Shown here in pieces: positions 41,151 to 49,473 of a stretch of 64,000 bases of DNA. Within the stretch, counting starts at the first letter, position 1, and the number at the start of each line of letters is the position of its first letter. The translations under genes were made by a program, and so were the position numbers. The DNA comes from Saltatorellus ferox (GTDB lineage Bacteria > Planctomycetota > UBA1135 > GCA-002686595): the NCBI GenBank assembly GCA_007751475.1, contig CP036434.1:1612001-1676000 (forward strand), given 5' to 3'. The notes below the pieces were generated by a model. The model did not search any database, was not told where the DNA came from, and saw only the letters and a list, made by a program, of their open reading frames with translations.

Positions 41151-44114
41151 ATGCAACTTCGCTCTCTTCTCGCCGTCGCCGCTGTCGTCCTGATCGCCGC
41201 GGTCGGCTGGTTCGTCCTCCGGACAGAGCCTACCGCCGCCCCGATCGGGACGATCGAGCAGTCGCTCCAGCCACCGGACGCGCCTTCCCCACAGCGAGGC
41301 GACGAACTCGCCGAACTCGGGGTCCGCGCCGCGGCCTCGGATTCGGGGCGAGAGGCGGTTGCAGTGGCACCGATCGCGGTGGATTCGATCGAGGAGGAGC
41401 ATCCCTGGGCGGGCATGCTCGCGGGCCTCACGGGCCGGCTCGTCGAGAAGGACGGAACGCCGGTTCCGTCCATGCGGGTGGAGCTGATCGAGGCGGATGC
41501 CTCGGTGCTCTTCGGCTCCGAGCACGCGGCGCTCGGCACCCCGGAGCTCGAGATCGGCGAGACGTTCACGGACAGCGAAGGACGCTTCCTCTTCGAGGGC
41601 GCGCGCGACGGCTCGTTCCACGCGCTCAATATCGATCGCGGCGGCGGCCGGGCCACGATCCGACTGGTGGAGCAGTCCGTGGAGAACCGGACGCTGACGG
41701 ACCTCGGGGACATCGTGCTCGACGAGTACGGAACGCTCATCGGCACGGTGATCGACGAGGACGGGGAGCCCGTGGAGGGCGCGCGCGTCCGCGCCACCGT
41801 GATCCCGGAGATCGTCGTGCAAACCGGTGTGCTCGACGTTCGTGAAGGCATCGTCGTGACGAGCAAGGACGAGGCCGAGGAAGGGGGGCTGGCGATCGAG
41901 CCGCCGAGGTCTGCCTTCGCGCTCCTCGACCGCATCCCGATCCCCACGACCACGACGCTGGCGGACGGTTCTTTCCGTCTGGAGGGCGTCCCCCTCGGAC
42001 GCGTTTCCGGCGGCGTCGATCTCCCCGGGCACATCGCCGCGACCATCGGCCCGATCGAGGTGACGCCGACCGAGGTCGATGTCGGGGAACTCGAGCTGCT
42101 CTTCGGCCGGACCGTCACGGGAACGGTCAAGGACCTCGCGGGCGAGCCCGTCAGCGGCGTCAGCGTCTGCGCGGGCGCCATGCATCCGCTCTTCGGCGTC
42201 GCCATCATGCAGCCCGGTGGCGTGACGGACGAGAACGGCCTCTTCAGCGTACCGGGCGTGCCGGAGAACGGCAGCCTCGTCGGCGCCATCCGGCGGCATC
42301 GGTCCGAGAGGTGGACGCTCGGCGAGGCGACTCCGGGGACCGACACGATCGACTTCGTCCTTCCCACCGCGGGGAAGATCATCTGCACCCTTCTGGACGA
42401 AGAGGAAGAGCCCGTGCCCGGTGCCGACATTCTCGTTCGTCTGAGCGCCGAGTCCGGGAACGAGATGGCCTGGATGACCAACATCGCCCTCGCTGGCCGC
42501 ATGCCGATGATGCAGACCAAGGCGAAGGCCACCGAAACGCCCGGCGTGTACGTCGTCGAGGACCTGTCGCTCGGGAAGTGGACGATCGAAGCGCGGGTGC
42601 CGGGGCGCGCCACGGTCCGCAAGGAAGTCGAGCACCGGGGCGGGGAGACGCTCGTGCGCATGCAGTCGCCCAAGGGTCAGATGCTGCGCGTCGTGGTGAC
42701 CGACGAGATCACGGGCGAGCCGATCAAGAGCGCGCACGCGACGCTTCTGGGCCCGGAAGGCTTCCTGTTCACCGCGTTCGCCTCGGCGTTCACGGGCAAG
42801 GACGGCTCGACGGAGCTCGGGCCGCTCGCTCCGGCATGGCGCGACCAGGCACTGGCCAACGCCGTCTGGATGAAGGACACGATCGTCTCGGTCGAGCATC
42901 CCGAGTATGGGAAGTCGAAGATGACGGTGCCCGAGGGCGTCACCGAGGTGGCGATCGCGATGCCGCCCGCTTGCACGATCGAGGGAGTGGTCACCTGGGG
43001 CGGCGGTTCGCCTGGCAACGTCTACATGGTGACGGTTCGCTGGAACGATGACAGCGACCCGATGGCCCAGTTCATGATGCTCCCGCGCACGGCGCTCACG
43101 AACCTGGAGGGCCGCTTCAAGGTCACGGGGCTCGCGCCCGGGGACTACGAGGTCGTCCTGATGGAGCGCTACTTCGAGGGTAACCCGCTCCAGCTGCTCC
43201 TCGATCAGAAGGAGCCGACGATGGTCGACAAGACCAGCGTGGCGGTGGAGCCCGAGGCGCCAGCGGTGCTCGCCTTCGATCTATCCGTGGACGGGCAAGG
43301 TCCCTCCGGGACGTTCGAAGGCCGCGTCACGGTCGACGGGAACGCCATCTCCGGCGCCGAGGTCAAGGTCGGCCGGCGCGATCCCGACGTGTACTACACC
43401 GACGGCTTCGGGGAGTTCGAGACCGAGCCCTACTCGATCATCAACAGTCAGCGCATCGTCATCGTCGCGGACGTTCCCACGGCGGACGGCGGGACCGCGC
43501 GGGAGGAGGTCTACAACAACTGGCAGCGGCCCAAGGACGGCGAGGTCACGCGCATCGACGTCGAGCTGAGCTACACGCCGATCCGGATCCAGGTCGTCGA
43601 TGCGGCGACCGGCGCCGGCGTCCCGGACGTCAAGCTGCGCCTTTCCGGGGAGGGTCGGTGGCGAGGTCGCCGCGGCGGGAACGACATGAAGACGGACTCG
43701 CGTGGCGAAGCCGATACGGTGCTCCCGGACAAGAAGACCTACTCGCTCGTGGCGACGAGCAAGCTCTACGCGCAGGCGTCGGTTCAGGTCTCCGCGGGCA
43801 CGGTGAAGGACGGCCTCGTGAGAATCGAGATGCGACCGGCGGTCCCATGTGCTGGGCGCGTGACTCTCCCGTCGACGGTCGAGACCCAGGGCAAGATGTA
43901 CCTCAACGTGACGGCGCCCGGCTTCGAAGGGGACTGGGCCGAGATCGATCGTGAGGAGCTGACGTTCGAACTCGCGCGCATGGCGCCCGGCGACTACGAG
44001 GCGCGCGTCTGGAGCGGGCCAACGGGCGGGATGCTCACGACGAAGTTCACGCTGCAGGAGGGCGGCGATACCGGTCTTCTCCTGGAGTTCGTGGCGGAAG
44101 GCGAGGCTGACTGA
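41151..44114 (+). CDS. Large membrane-anchored protein with carboxypeptidase-regulatory-like repeats
   Basis: A 987-residue protein with an uncleaved-looking N-terminal helix (SLLAVAAVVLIAAVGWFVL). Several Ig-like carboxypeptidase-regulatory domains follow, each starting G-x-V-x-D-x-x-G-x-P-V and containing a T-D-x-x-G-x-F strand: LVEKDGTPVPSMRVEL with TDSEGRFLFEG; VIDEDGEPVEGARVRA with LADGSFRLEGV; VKDLAGEPVSGVSV with TDENGLFSVPGV; LTNLEGRFKVTGL; VDAATGAGVPDVKL. No enzymatic domain is visible. This architecture is frequent in large planctomycete proteins and is probably periplasmic, anchored to the inner membrane. Function unknown. Start at the ATG directly before the helix. Confidence 0.8.
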   Translation: MQLRSLLAVAAVVLIAAVGWFVLRTEPTAAPIGTIEQSLQPPDAPSPQRGDELAELGVRAAASDSGREAVAVAPIAVDSIEEEHPWAGMLAGLTGRLVEKDGTPVPSMRVELIEADASVLFGSEHAALGTPELEIGETFTDSEGRFLFEGARDGSFHALNIDRGGGRATIRLVEQSVENRTLTDLGDIVLDEYGTLIGTVIDEDGEPVEGARVRATVIPEIVVQTGVLDVREGIVVTSKDEAEEGGLAIEPPRSAFALLDRIPIPTTTTLADGSFRLEGVPLGRVSGGVDLPGHIAATIGPIEVTPTEVDVGELELLFGRTVTGTVKDLAGEPVSGVSVCAGAMHPLFGVAIMQPGGVTDENGLFSVPGVPENGSLVGAIRRHRSERWTLGEATPGTDTIDFVLPTAGKIICTLLDEEEEPVPGADILVRLSAESGNEMAWMTNIALAGRMPMMQTKAKATETPGVYVVEDLSLGKWTIEARVPGRATVRKEVEHRGGETLVRMQSPKGQMLRVVVTDEITGEPIKSAHATLLGPEGFLFTAFASAFTGKDGSTELGPLAPAWRDQALANAVWMKDTIVSVEHPEYGKSKMTVPEGVTEVAIAMPPACTIEGVVTWGGGSPGNVYMVTVRWNDDSDPMAQFMMLPRTALTNLEGRFKVTGLAPGDYEVVLMERYFEGNPLQLLLDQKEPTMVDKTSVAVEPEAPAVLAFDLSVDGQGPSGTFEGRVTVDGNAISGAEVKVGRRDPDVYYTDGFGEFETEPYSIINSQRIVIVADVPTADGGTAREEVYNNWQRPKDGEVTRIDVELSYTPIRIQVVDAATGAGVPDVKLRLSGEGRWRGRRGGNDMKTDSRGEADTVLPDKKTYSLVATSKLYAQASVQVSAGTVKDGLVRIEMRPAVPCAGRVTLPSTVETQGKMYLNVTAPGFEGDWAEIDREELTFELARMAPGDYEARVWSGPTGGMLTTKFTLQEGGDTGLLLEFVAEGEAD

Positions 44115-44173
44115 GCCTTCGAAGGGGACTTTCGTGGGGGCGACGGCGGTCCGTGTGGGCTAACTTACGGGGC

Positions 44174-45625
44174 ATGTCCCGCCTGCCTTCTGAACGAGCG
44201 TCCGATTCCCTGACCGGGAAGTCGTCGGGGTCCTTTGACCTCGACTTCCATCGCGATCCGGCGATCCTCGCGGCGCTGGGGACCGACCTCGGGCTCGGGG
44301 TCTTCTCCGTCGACACCGCCGGGCGCTTCGTGGGCTGGAGCGACGGCGCCGAAGCGATCACAGGGTACGCGCGCGGCGAAGTGCTCGGGCAGCCGTGCCG
44401 GCTGCTCGAGGGGCCGAACTGCAAGGGCTTCAGCGGGCTCGCGGAGATCCTTGCCGCCGCCAGTCCTGAGGTCCATGGGATGGAGAATCAGGAGTGCCGG
44501 ATCCTGACCAAGCGGGCCAGCGAGCGGCACCTGCTCGGCAACGTCAAGGTCCTGCGGGACTCGGCGGGCGAGACCTACGGTGCGATCGGCGTGTTCTCCG
44601 ATATCACCGACGTGCTTCGGGTGAATGCCCCCGAGGCGGATCGGTCGGGGGCCGCGGGAAGGGCGGGGCTCGTGGGCACCAGCCGCGCGATGGAGGAGAT
44701 TTTCCGCCGGATCCAGCTCGCCGCCGACAGCGACGTGACCACGCTGATCACCGGTGAGTCGGGCACCGGCAAGGAGCTGGCGGCGCGCGCGATCCATGGG
44801 CTCAGCGACAGAAAGGACCGGCCCTTCGTCGCGATCAACTGCTCGGCGATCCCGGAGGGACTTCTGGAGAGCGAGCTGTTCGGCCACGCGAAGGGAGCGT
44901 TCACTGGCGCGATCCGCGATCGAGCCGGCGTGTTCCAGTCCGCGGACGGCGGGACGCTCTTCCTCGACGAGATCGGCGAGGTCAGCCCTCACATCCAGGT
45001 GAAGCTTCTGCGGGTGCTCCAGGAGCGCGTCGTCCAGCGGGTGGGGGACGACCGCCCGATTCCGGTCGACGTTCGACTGCTGACGGCGACCAATCGTGAC
45101 CTGCACGAAAGCGTGGCCGAAGGGTCGATCCGCGACGACTTCTACTACCGAATCCGGGTGTTCGACATCCGGATGCCCGCGCTACGCGAGCGCGCCAGCG
45201 ACATCCCTCTCCTCGCGCGGCACTTCGTCGAGGAGGTTTCGCGCGCCCGCGGCAAGTCGGTGGACGGCATCGCCCACGATGCGCTGGAAGCGATGGTGCG
45301 CTACTCGTGGCCGGGCAACGTGCGCGAGCTTCACAACGCGATCGAGTACGCGATGGTCGTCCAGCGCGGCGATACGCTGGGGCTACTGGACCTCCCCGAG
45401 GACGTCCGTGGACGCTCGCAGGGCGGCGCCGCGTCGCTCGGGCAGGCGCCGCGGACGCCCGATGAGGAGGCCGAGCGCATGCGGATCCTCCGGGCCCTCG
45501 ACGACCACGGCTGGAATCGTTCGCGGGCCTCGGAGAGCCTCGGGATCAGTCGCGTGACCCTGTGGAAGAAGATCCGGCGCTACGGGATCGACGAGGGCGT
45601 GTTCAAGCGGGGGACGCGGGGCTGA
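44174..45625 (+). CDS. Sigma-54-dependent activator with Cys-containing PAS sensor domain
   Basis: A 483-residue enhancer-binding protein. A PAS domain at ~30-148 contains three Cys (75, 83, 108; in GQPCRLLEG, PNCKGF and NQECRIL). The AAA+ domain has Walker A GESGTGKE (194-201), an intact GAFTGA loop (241-246) that contacts sigma-54, Walker B TLFLDEIGE, and an R-finger region. A Fis-type HTH ends the protein (SRASESLGISRVTLWKKIRRYG). Directly downstream lies a promoter with good sigma-54 spacing in front of peroxiredoxin and persulfide genes, so it probably controls them. Cys-based sensing of reactive sulfur or peroxide, as reported for the sigma-54 activator FisR, is inferred. The ATG at 44174 is preferred over an in-frame GTG 21 bp upstream. 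Confidence 0.9.
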   Translation: MSRLPSERASDSLTGKSSGSFDLDFHRDPAILAALGTDLGLGVFSVDTAGRFVGWSDGAEAITGYARGEVLGQPCRLLEGPNCKGFSGLAEILAAASPEVHGMENQECRILTKRASERHLLGNVKVLRDSAGETYGAIGVFSDITDVLRVNAPEADRSGAAGRAGLVGTSRAMEEIFRRIQLAADSDVTTLITGESGTGKELAARAIHGLSDRKDRPFVAINCSAIPEGLLESELFGHAKGAFTGAIRDRAGVFQSADGGTLFLDEIGEVSPHIQVKLLRVLQERVVQRVGDDRPIPVDVRLLTATNRDLHESVAEGSIRDDFYYRIRVFDIRMPALRERASDIPLLARHFVEEVSRARGKSVDGIAHDALEAMVRYSWPGNVRELHNAIEYAMVVQRGDTLGLLDLPEDVRGRSQGGAASLGQAPRTPDEEAERMRILRALDDHGWNRSRASESLGISRVTLWKKIRRYGIDEGVFKRGTRG

Positions 45626-45660
45626 AGGCCGGCGCGACAGAGGCGTTCATTCTGTTCATG

Positions 45661-45695
45661 TGTAAATCCCCGAGGGGTTAGCAAGGGGGTTTACA
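45661..45695. promoter_or_regulatory. 11-bp near-perfect palindrome: activator-binding site or terminator
   Basis: TGTAAATCCCC and GGGGGTTTACA match in 10 of 11 positions, separated by 13 bp. Outer GTTCA (45654-45658) and TGAAC (45700-45704) could extend it. It lies 35 nt after the activator stop and about 110 bp upstream of the -24/-12 promoter, a normal distance for an enhancer-binding site. As RNA it would also make a hairpin that could end the activator transcript. Confidence 0.55.
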
Positions 45696-45803
45696 GCCCT
45701 GAACGCCGGGGGGGCGGTGAGGGGGCGGCGAGGAGCCGCTGAAGAGCTTCAAGTGACTGTCTGGAAAGGCTTTGCGGCCACTCTGGTGAGGCGTTCCTGA
45801 GCG

Positions 45804-45819
45804 TGGCACGCAAGGTGCT
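45804..45819 (+). promoter_or_regulatory. Sigma-54 (-24/-12) promoter
   Basis: TGGCACG-CAAG-GTGCT against the consensus TGGCACG-N4-TTGCW: the -24 box is perfect, and the -12 box differs in its first base but keeps the GC. GG (45805-45806) and GC (45817-45818) are exactly 10 bp apart. The peroxiredoxin ATG is 57 bp downstream with an AAGGAG ribosome site at 45863. Confidence 0.7.
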
Positions 45820-45875
45820 AACCGGTGGGTCCCGAGTACGATCGGGATCTCACCCCATTTTCAAGGAGCCCAACC

Positions 45876-46532
45876 ATGAACGACGAAGCCCCCCGCCCGA
45901 CCCTTCCGCGACTCAACGAACCCGCGCCCGATTTCGACGCGGAGACCACTCACGGTCGGATCAAGCTGGAGGACTACGCGGGCCGCTGGCTCGTGCTGTT
46001 CTCGCACCCCGCGGATTTCACTCCGGTCTGCACCACGGAGTTCATCGCCTTCGCTCGTGCCCACGAGCGGTTCCAGGAGTTCGAGTGCGACCTCCTCGGT
46101 CTTTCGATCGACAGCAAGTACTCGCACATTGCCTGGGTGCGCAACATCGAGGAGAAGTTCGGTGTCCAGATCCCGTTCCCGATCATCGAAGACCTCTCGA
46201 TGAATGTCGCGAACGCCTACGGGATGATCCAGCCCGGAGCCAGCGACACCTCGGCGGTCCGCGCGACCTTCGTGATCGATCCCGACGGCGTGTTGCGGGC
46301 GATGGTGTACTACCCGATGAGCAACGGCCGCTCCGTCGACGAGTTCGTGAGGCTCGTGCAGGCACTGCGCGCGACGGTCGAGCACAAGGTGGCGACTCCG
46401 GAGAACTGGCACCCTGGCGACGCTGTCATCGTGCCTCCTCCGCAGACCGTTGAGCAGGCGGCCCGCGTCGGGTCGGCTGGCTACGAGACCACCGACTGGT
46501 ACTTCTCGAAGAAGACGCTTCCGATCGACTGA
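45876..46532 (+). CDS. Peroxiredoxin, Prx6 (1-Cys) group
   Basis: A 218-residue thiol peroxidase. The peroxidatic Cys52 lies in HPADFTPVCTTE, with the conserved Thr49 and Pro45. The only other Cys (71) is near the active site, not in the C-terminal position used by typical 2-Cys enzymes. The extended C-terminal domain (TPENWHPGDAVIVPPPQT) is characteristic of Prx6. It reduces hydroperoxides and possibly persulfides. ATG 45876 has a good ribosome site (AAGGAG, 7-nt spacing); the frame is open upstream but that would include the promoter. First gene of the operon with the persulfide dioxygenase fusion 29 bp downstream. Confidence 0.93.
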   Translation: MNDEAPRPTLPRLNEPAPDFDAETTHGRIKLEDYAGRWLVLFSHPADFTPVCTTEFIAFARAHERFQEFECDLLGLSIDSKYSHIAWVRNIEEKFGVQIPFPIIEDLSMNVANAYGMIQPGASDTSAVRATFVIDPDGVLRAMVYYPMSNGRSVDEFVRLVQALRATVEHKVATPENWHPGDAVIVPPPQTVEQAARVGSAGYETTDWYFSKKTLPID

Positions 46533-46561
46533 GCCGCGCATTCACTCCAGGAGACCCTCCC

Positions 46562-47992
46562 ATGATCATCAAGCAGTTCTACCTCAGCTGTCTCGCCCAC
46601 GCGTCATACATCATCGTGGACGAGCGAACCAAGACCGCCGCCGTCATCGATCCCCAGAGGGACATCGAGCAGTACCTCGACGAGGCGGAGAAGCTCGGCG
46701 CGACCATCAAGTACGTTCTGCTCACGCACTTCCACGCGGACTTCGTGGCGGGGCACCTCGAGCTTCGGGACCGCGTGGGCGCGCGCATCTACCTCGGCGC
46801 GAGCGCCGAGGCGGAGTACGACTACACGCCGCTCAAGGACGGTGATGCCCTGGAGTACGGGGATGTGCGTCTGCGCGTGCTCGAGACCCCGGGGCATACG
46901 CCAGAGGGCATTTCGATCGTGGCCTTCGATCTCACGAAGAGCGCTGAGACGCCGGAAGCCGTGTTCACGGGCGACACGCTCTTCGTGGGAGACGTCGGTC
47001 GACCGGATCTCATGGCGTCGATCGGCGTGACCGCCGATGAGCTGGCGAGCGCACTCTACGACTCGCTCCGCCTGAAGTTGATGGCGTTGCCGGACGAGAC
47101 GCTCGTCTATCCAGCGCACGGCGCAGGGTCGATGTGTGGGAAAAATCTGGGCAAGGAGACGTTCTCCACGATCGGTGAACAGCGGCGGACGAACTATGCG
47201 CTCCAGCCGATGAGCCGCGAGGAGTTCAAGGCCGTCGTGACCGAGGAGCAGCCAGAGGCGCCGGCGTACTTCAGCCACGACGCGGTCATGAACAAGAGCG
47301 ATCGCGTCACGCTGGACAGGAACCTGGACCGGGTCCTGCGCGCCCTGACCCTCGACGAGGTGCTGGAGGAGCATGGGAGCGGGGCTCTCCTGCTCGACGT
47401 GCGCGATCCCGCGGACTTCGCGGGCGCGCATCTCGCGGGCAGCATCAACATCGGGCTCAACGGGAAGTTCGCGACCTGGGCCGGCACGCTGATTCACCCC
47501 AAGGAGAAGATCGTGATCGTGGCGGAACCCGGGACGGAGCGCGAGGCCGCGATGCGGCTCGGACGTATCGGTCTCGATCAGGTGGCCGGCTACCTCGACG
47601 GAGGCATGGGCGCGCTGCGTTCGCGGCCCGAGCTGGAGAGGTCGATCGAGCGTCTGACGGCGCCGGGGCTCGGCGAGCGGCTTGCCGAGAAAGCACCTCC
47701 GCTCGTGCTGGACGTCCGGACGGATGGGGAGCGTGAGGCGGGCCGCATCGAGGGCAGCCTCCACATTCCGCTTCCGCATCTGGCGGCGCGGGTGAAGGAG
47801 ATTCCACGGGACCGTGAACTCGCGGTCGTGTGCGCGGGGGGCTACCGCTCGTCCATCGCGGTGAGCCTCTTGCTGGGCTGCGGATTCACGGAACTCGCCG
47901 ACGTGATCGGTGGCATGGACGCCTGGGGCGCCAGTCAGCTGCCGACGGCGGGTGCCGGCGGGAGTGCCTGTAGCCTTTCGGCGACGCTGTAA
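46562..47992 (+). CDS. Persulfide dioxygenase-like metallo-beta-lactamase fused to two rhodanese domains (CstB-like)
   Basis: A 476-residue protein. Residues ~1-250 are a metallo-beta-lactamase domain of the ETHE1/persulfide dioxygenase type (THFHADFVAGH at 55-65, GHTPEGIS, FTGDTLFVGDVGRPDL, YPAHGAGSMCG). The first rhodanese-like domain (~265-365) has no Cys at the active-loop position (IVIVAEPGTEREAA) and is probably inactive. The second (~375-470) has Cys424 in VVCAGGYRSS. This order matches S. aureus CstB, which oxidises low-molecular-weight persulfides and transfers sulfur. The gene sits between peroxiredoxin and a second rhodanese, supporting a sulfide-detoxification role. An upstream ribosome site GGAGA (46549-46553) supports the ATG at 46562. 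Confidence 0.92.
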   Translation: MIIKQFYLSCLAHASYIIVDERTKTAAVIDPQRDIEQYLDEAEKLGATIKYVLLTHFHADFVAGHLELRDRVGARIYLGASAEAEYDYTPLKDGDALEYGDVRLRVLETPGHTPEGISIVAFDLTKSAETPEAVFTGDTLFVGDVGRPDLMASIGVTADELASALYDSLRLKLMALPDETLVYPAHGAGSMCGKNLGKETFSTIGEQRRTNYALQPMSREEFKAVVTEEQPEAPAYFSHDAVMNKSDRVTLDRNLDRVLRALTLDEVLEEHGSGALLLDVRDPADFAGAHLAGSINIGLNGKFATWAGTLIHPKEKIVIVAEPGTEREAAMRLGRIGLDQVAGYLDGGMGALRSRPELERSIERLTAPGLGERLAEKAPPLVLDVRTDGEREAGRIEGSLHIPLPHLAARVKEIPRDRELAVVCAGGYRSSIAVSLLLGCGFTELADVIGGMDAWGASQLPTAGAGGSACSLSATL

Positions 47993-48063
47993 TTCCGCGA
48001 GGCAGCGTCCGACGCCGCGATTCCCTATTCTACTTCGCCCAAAGACCTCTTTCCGTCCTGACC

Positions 48064-48606
48064 TTGTCTGCACCCACCGTCCAACCGACCGCGCTCCACG
48101 GCTCTTCGCCCGGTGAGTGGTTCCTCCTCGATGTCCGCACGCCCGGAGAGTTCTCCAGCGCGTACATCGATGGATCCGTTCTCGTACCTCTTCCTGAACT
48201 GCAGGGGGCGCTGGCGACGATTCGCGAGCAGGCCGCAGGCAAGCCGATCGCGATCGTCTGCCGTACCGGCCGTCGCGCGTTCGAAGCCCACCGGGTGATG
48301 CAGGGCCAGGGTCTGAAGGATCCCCACGTGCTCGAAGGCGGCGTGGTCGCCTGGAAGGCGGCCGGGTATCCGCTGCTCGGTCAGAAAGGGCCGATGCCTT
48401 TGGAGCGTCAGGTCTCGGCCGCTTCAGCGGGGATGGTCGTCACGGGTGTCGCGCTCGGGTTCCTGGTGAATCCAGCCTTCTTCTGGTTCGCGGGCGCCGT
48501 CGGTGCGGCGCAGCTGCTCTCCGCTCTCTCCGGCACCTGCCCCATGGGGCCGATGCTGGCGCGCATGCCCTGGAACGCGTCGAAGAACGCCAGCGCGGGG
48601 AGCTGA
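48064..48606 (+). CDS. Membrane rhodanese with DUF2892 tail (YgaP-like)
   Basis: A 180-residue protein. The rhodanese domain at ~10-110 has catalytic Cys66 in IVCRTGRRAF. A C-terminal DUF2892 part with two helices follows (MVVTGVALGFLVNPAFFWFAGAVGAAQLL) and then the CPMGPML motif. E. coli YgaP has the same architecture and is an inner-membrane sulfurtransferase. The likely start is TTG 48064, because no ATG or GTG is well placed; the exact start is uncertain. It lies 71 bp after the persulfide dioxygenase gene and 3 bp before TauE. Confidence 0.85.
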   Translation: MSAPTVQPTALHGSSPGEWFLLDVRTPGEFSSAYIDGSVLVPLPELQGALATIREQAAGKPIAIVCRTGRRAFEAHRVMQGQGLKDPHVLEGGVVAWKAAGYPLLGQKGPMPLERQVSAASAGMVVTGVALGFLVNPAFFWFAGAVGAAQLLSALSGTCPMGPMLARMPWNASKNASAGS

Positions 48607-48609
48607 GCC

Positions 48610-49368
48610 ATGTGGTTCGCCCTCGCCGGTGCCCTCGCCGTGGGACTCTGTCTCGGGTTGCTCGGCTCCGGCGGGTCGATCATCACGGTGCCGCTGCTCA
48701 CCTACCTGGTGGGGCAAGAAGAGAAGGTCGCGATCGCCGGTTCACTCGGCATCGTCGGGTCCATTGCGATGGTCGCGTCGATCCCGTACGCGCGCCGCGG
48801 GCTCATCGACTACCGGAGCGTCGTCCTCTTCGGGATACCCGGAATGGCGGGCGCGTTCCTCGGCGCGTCGCTGTCGAGGTTCGTTTCGGGCAGTGTCCAG
48901 CTGGCGGTGTTCGCGGGTCTCATGATCGCCGCGGCGTTCCTGATGCTACGGCCGATCAAGCCGCCCGATCCCGCGGGCGGGCCACCTGCGAAACCCCATA
49001 CTCCGCTGGGGATGGTCCTCGAAGGGATCCTCGTGGGAACCATCACCGGCTTCGTCGGCGTCGGCGGCGGGTTCATGATCGTGCCCGCGCTGGTGCTCCT
49101 CGTCGGGCTCCCGATGCACCGCGCCGTCGGTACCAGCCTGATGATCATCGCGCTGAATGCCTTCACCGGCTTCTACCGCTACCAGGGCGTCCTGCGCGAT
49201 CTCGATCTGAAGCTCGACTGGACGGTCATCGGTCAATTCTCGGTGCTGGGCGTGGCGGGTAGCTTTGTGGGACGAGCGCTGGCGAGCAAGCTGCCCCAGC
49301 AGTCGCTGCGGCGGGTGTTCGCCGTCTTCCTGCTGGTGGTGAGCGCCTACATCCTGTGGCGCTCTTGA
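48610..49368 (+). CDS. TauE/SafE family sulfite/sulfonate exporter
   Basis: A 252-residue inner-membrane protein with about eight helices and the two internal repeats of TauE/SafE: GLLGSGGSIITVPLLTYLVG near the N-terminus and GFVGVGGGFMIVPALVLLVGLPMHRAVGTSL in the second half. It is the last gene of the sulfur operon (3 bp after the rhodanese). In S. aureus the cst locus also combines TauE with CstB, where export of sulfite or a related product is proposed. A 12-bp hairpin ends the transcript. Confidence 0.9.
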   Translation: MWFALAGALAVGLCLGLLGSGGSIITVPLLTYLVGQEEKVAIAGSLGIVGSIAMVASIPYARRGLIDYRSVVLFGIPGMAGAFLGASLSRFVSGSVQLAVFAGLMIAAAFLMLRPIKPPDPAGGPPAKPHTPLGMVLEGILVGTITGFVGVGGGFMIVPALVLLVGLPMHRAVGTSLMIIALNAFTGFYRYQGVLRDLDLKLDWTVIGQFSVLGVAGSFVGRALASKLPQQSLRRVFAVFLLVVSAYILWRS

Positions 49369-49396
49369 CGGGCCAGCCCTCGACTGCGCGCTAAAG

Positions 49397-49439
49397 TGCG
49401 AGACCACCCGCGCCCTTTCGGGTCACAGGTGGTCTCGCA
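49397..49439. terminator. 12-bp perfect hairpin with structured loop
   Basis: TGCGAGACCACC and GGTGGTCTCGCA are perfect complements; the 19-nt loop contains a small CCC/GGG stem. It lies between the convergent TauE gene and the metalloprotease gene. Confidence 0.7.
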
Positions 49440-49473
49440 GTTCGTCGAAGGGGGCCCCGACTGGTGGACCTGG

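Noticed and set aside
45763..45775. Second candidate sigma-54 promoter (TGGAAAGGCTTTGC)
   Set aside because: The distance between GG and GC is 9 bp, one short of the strict 10-bp spacing, and a better promoter lies 40 bp downstream.
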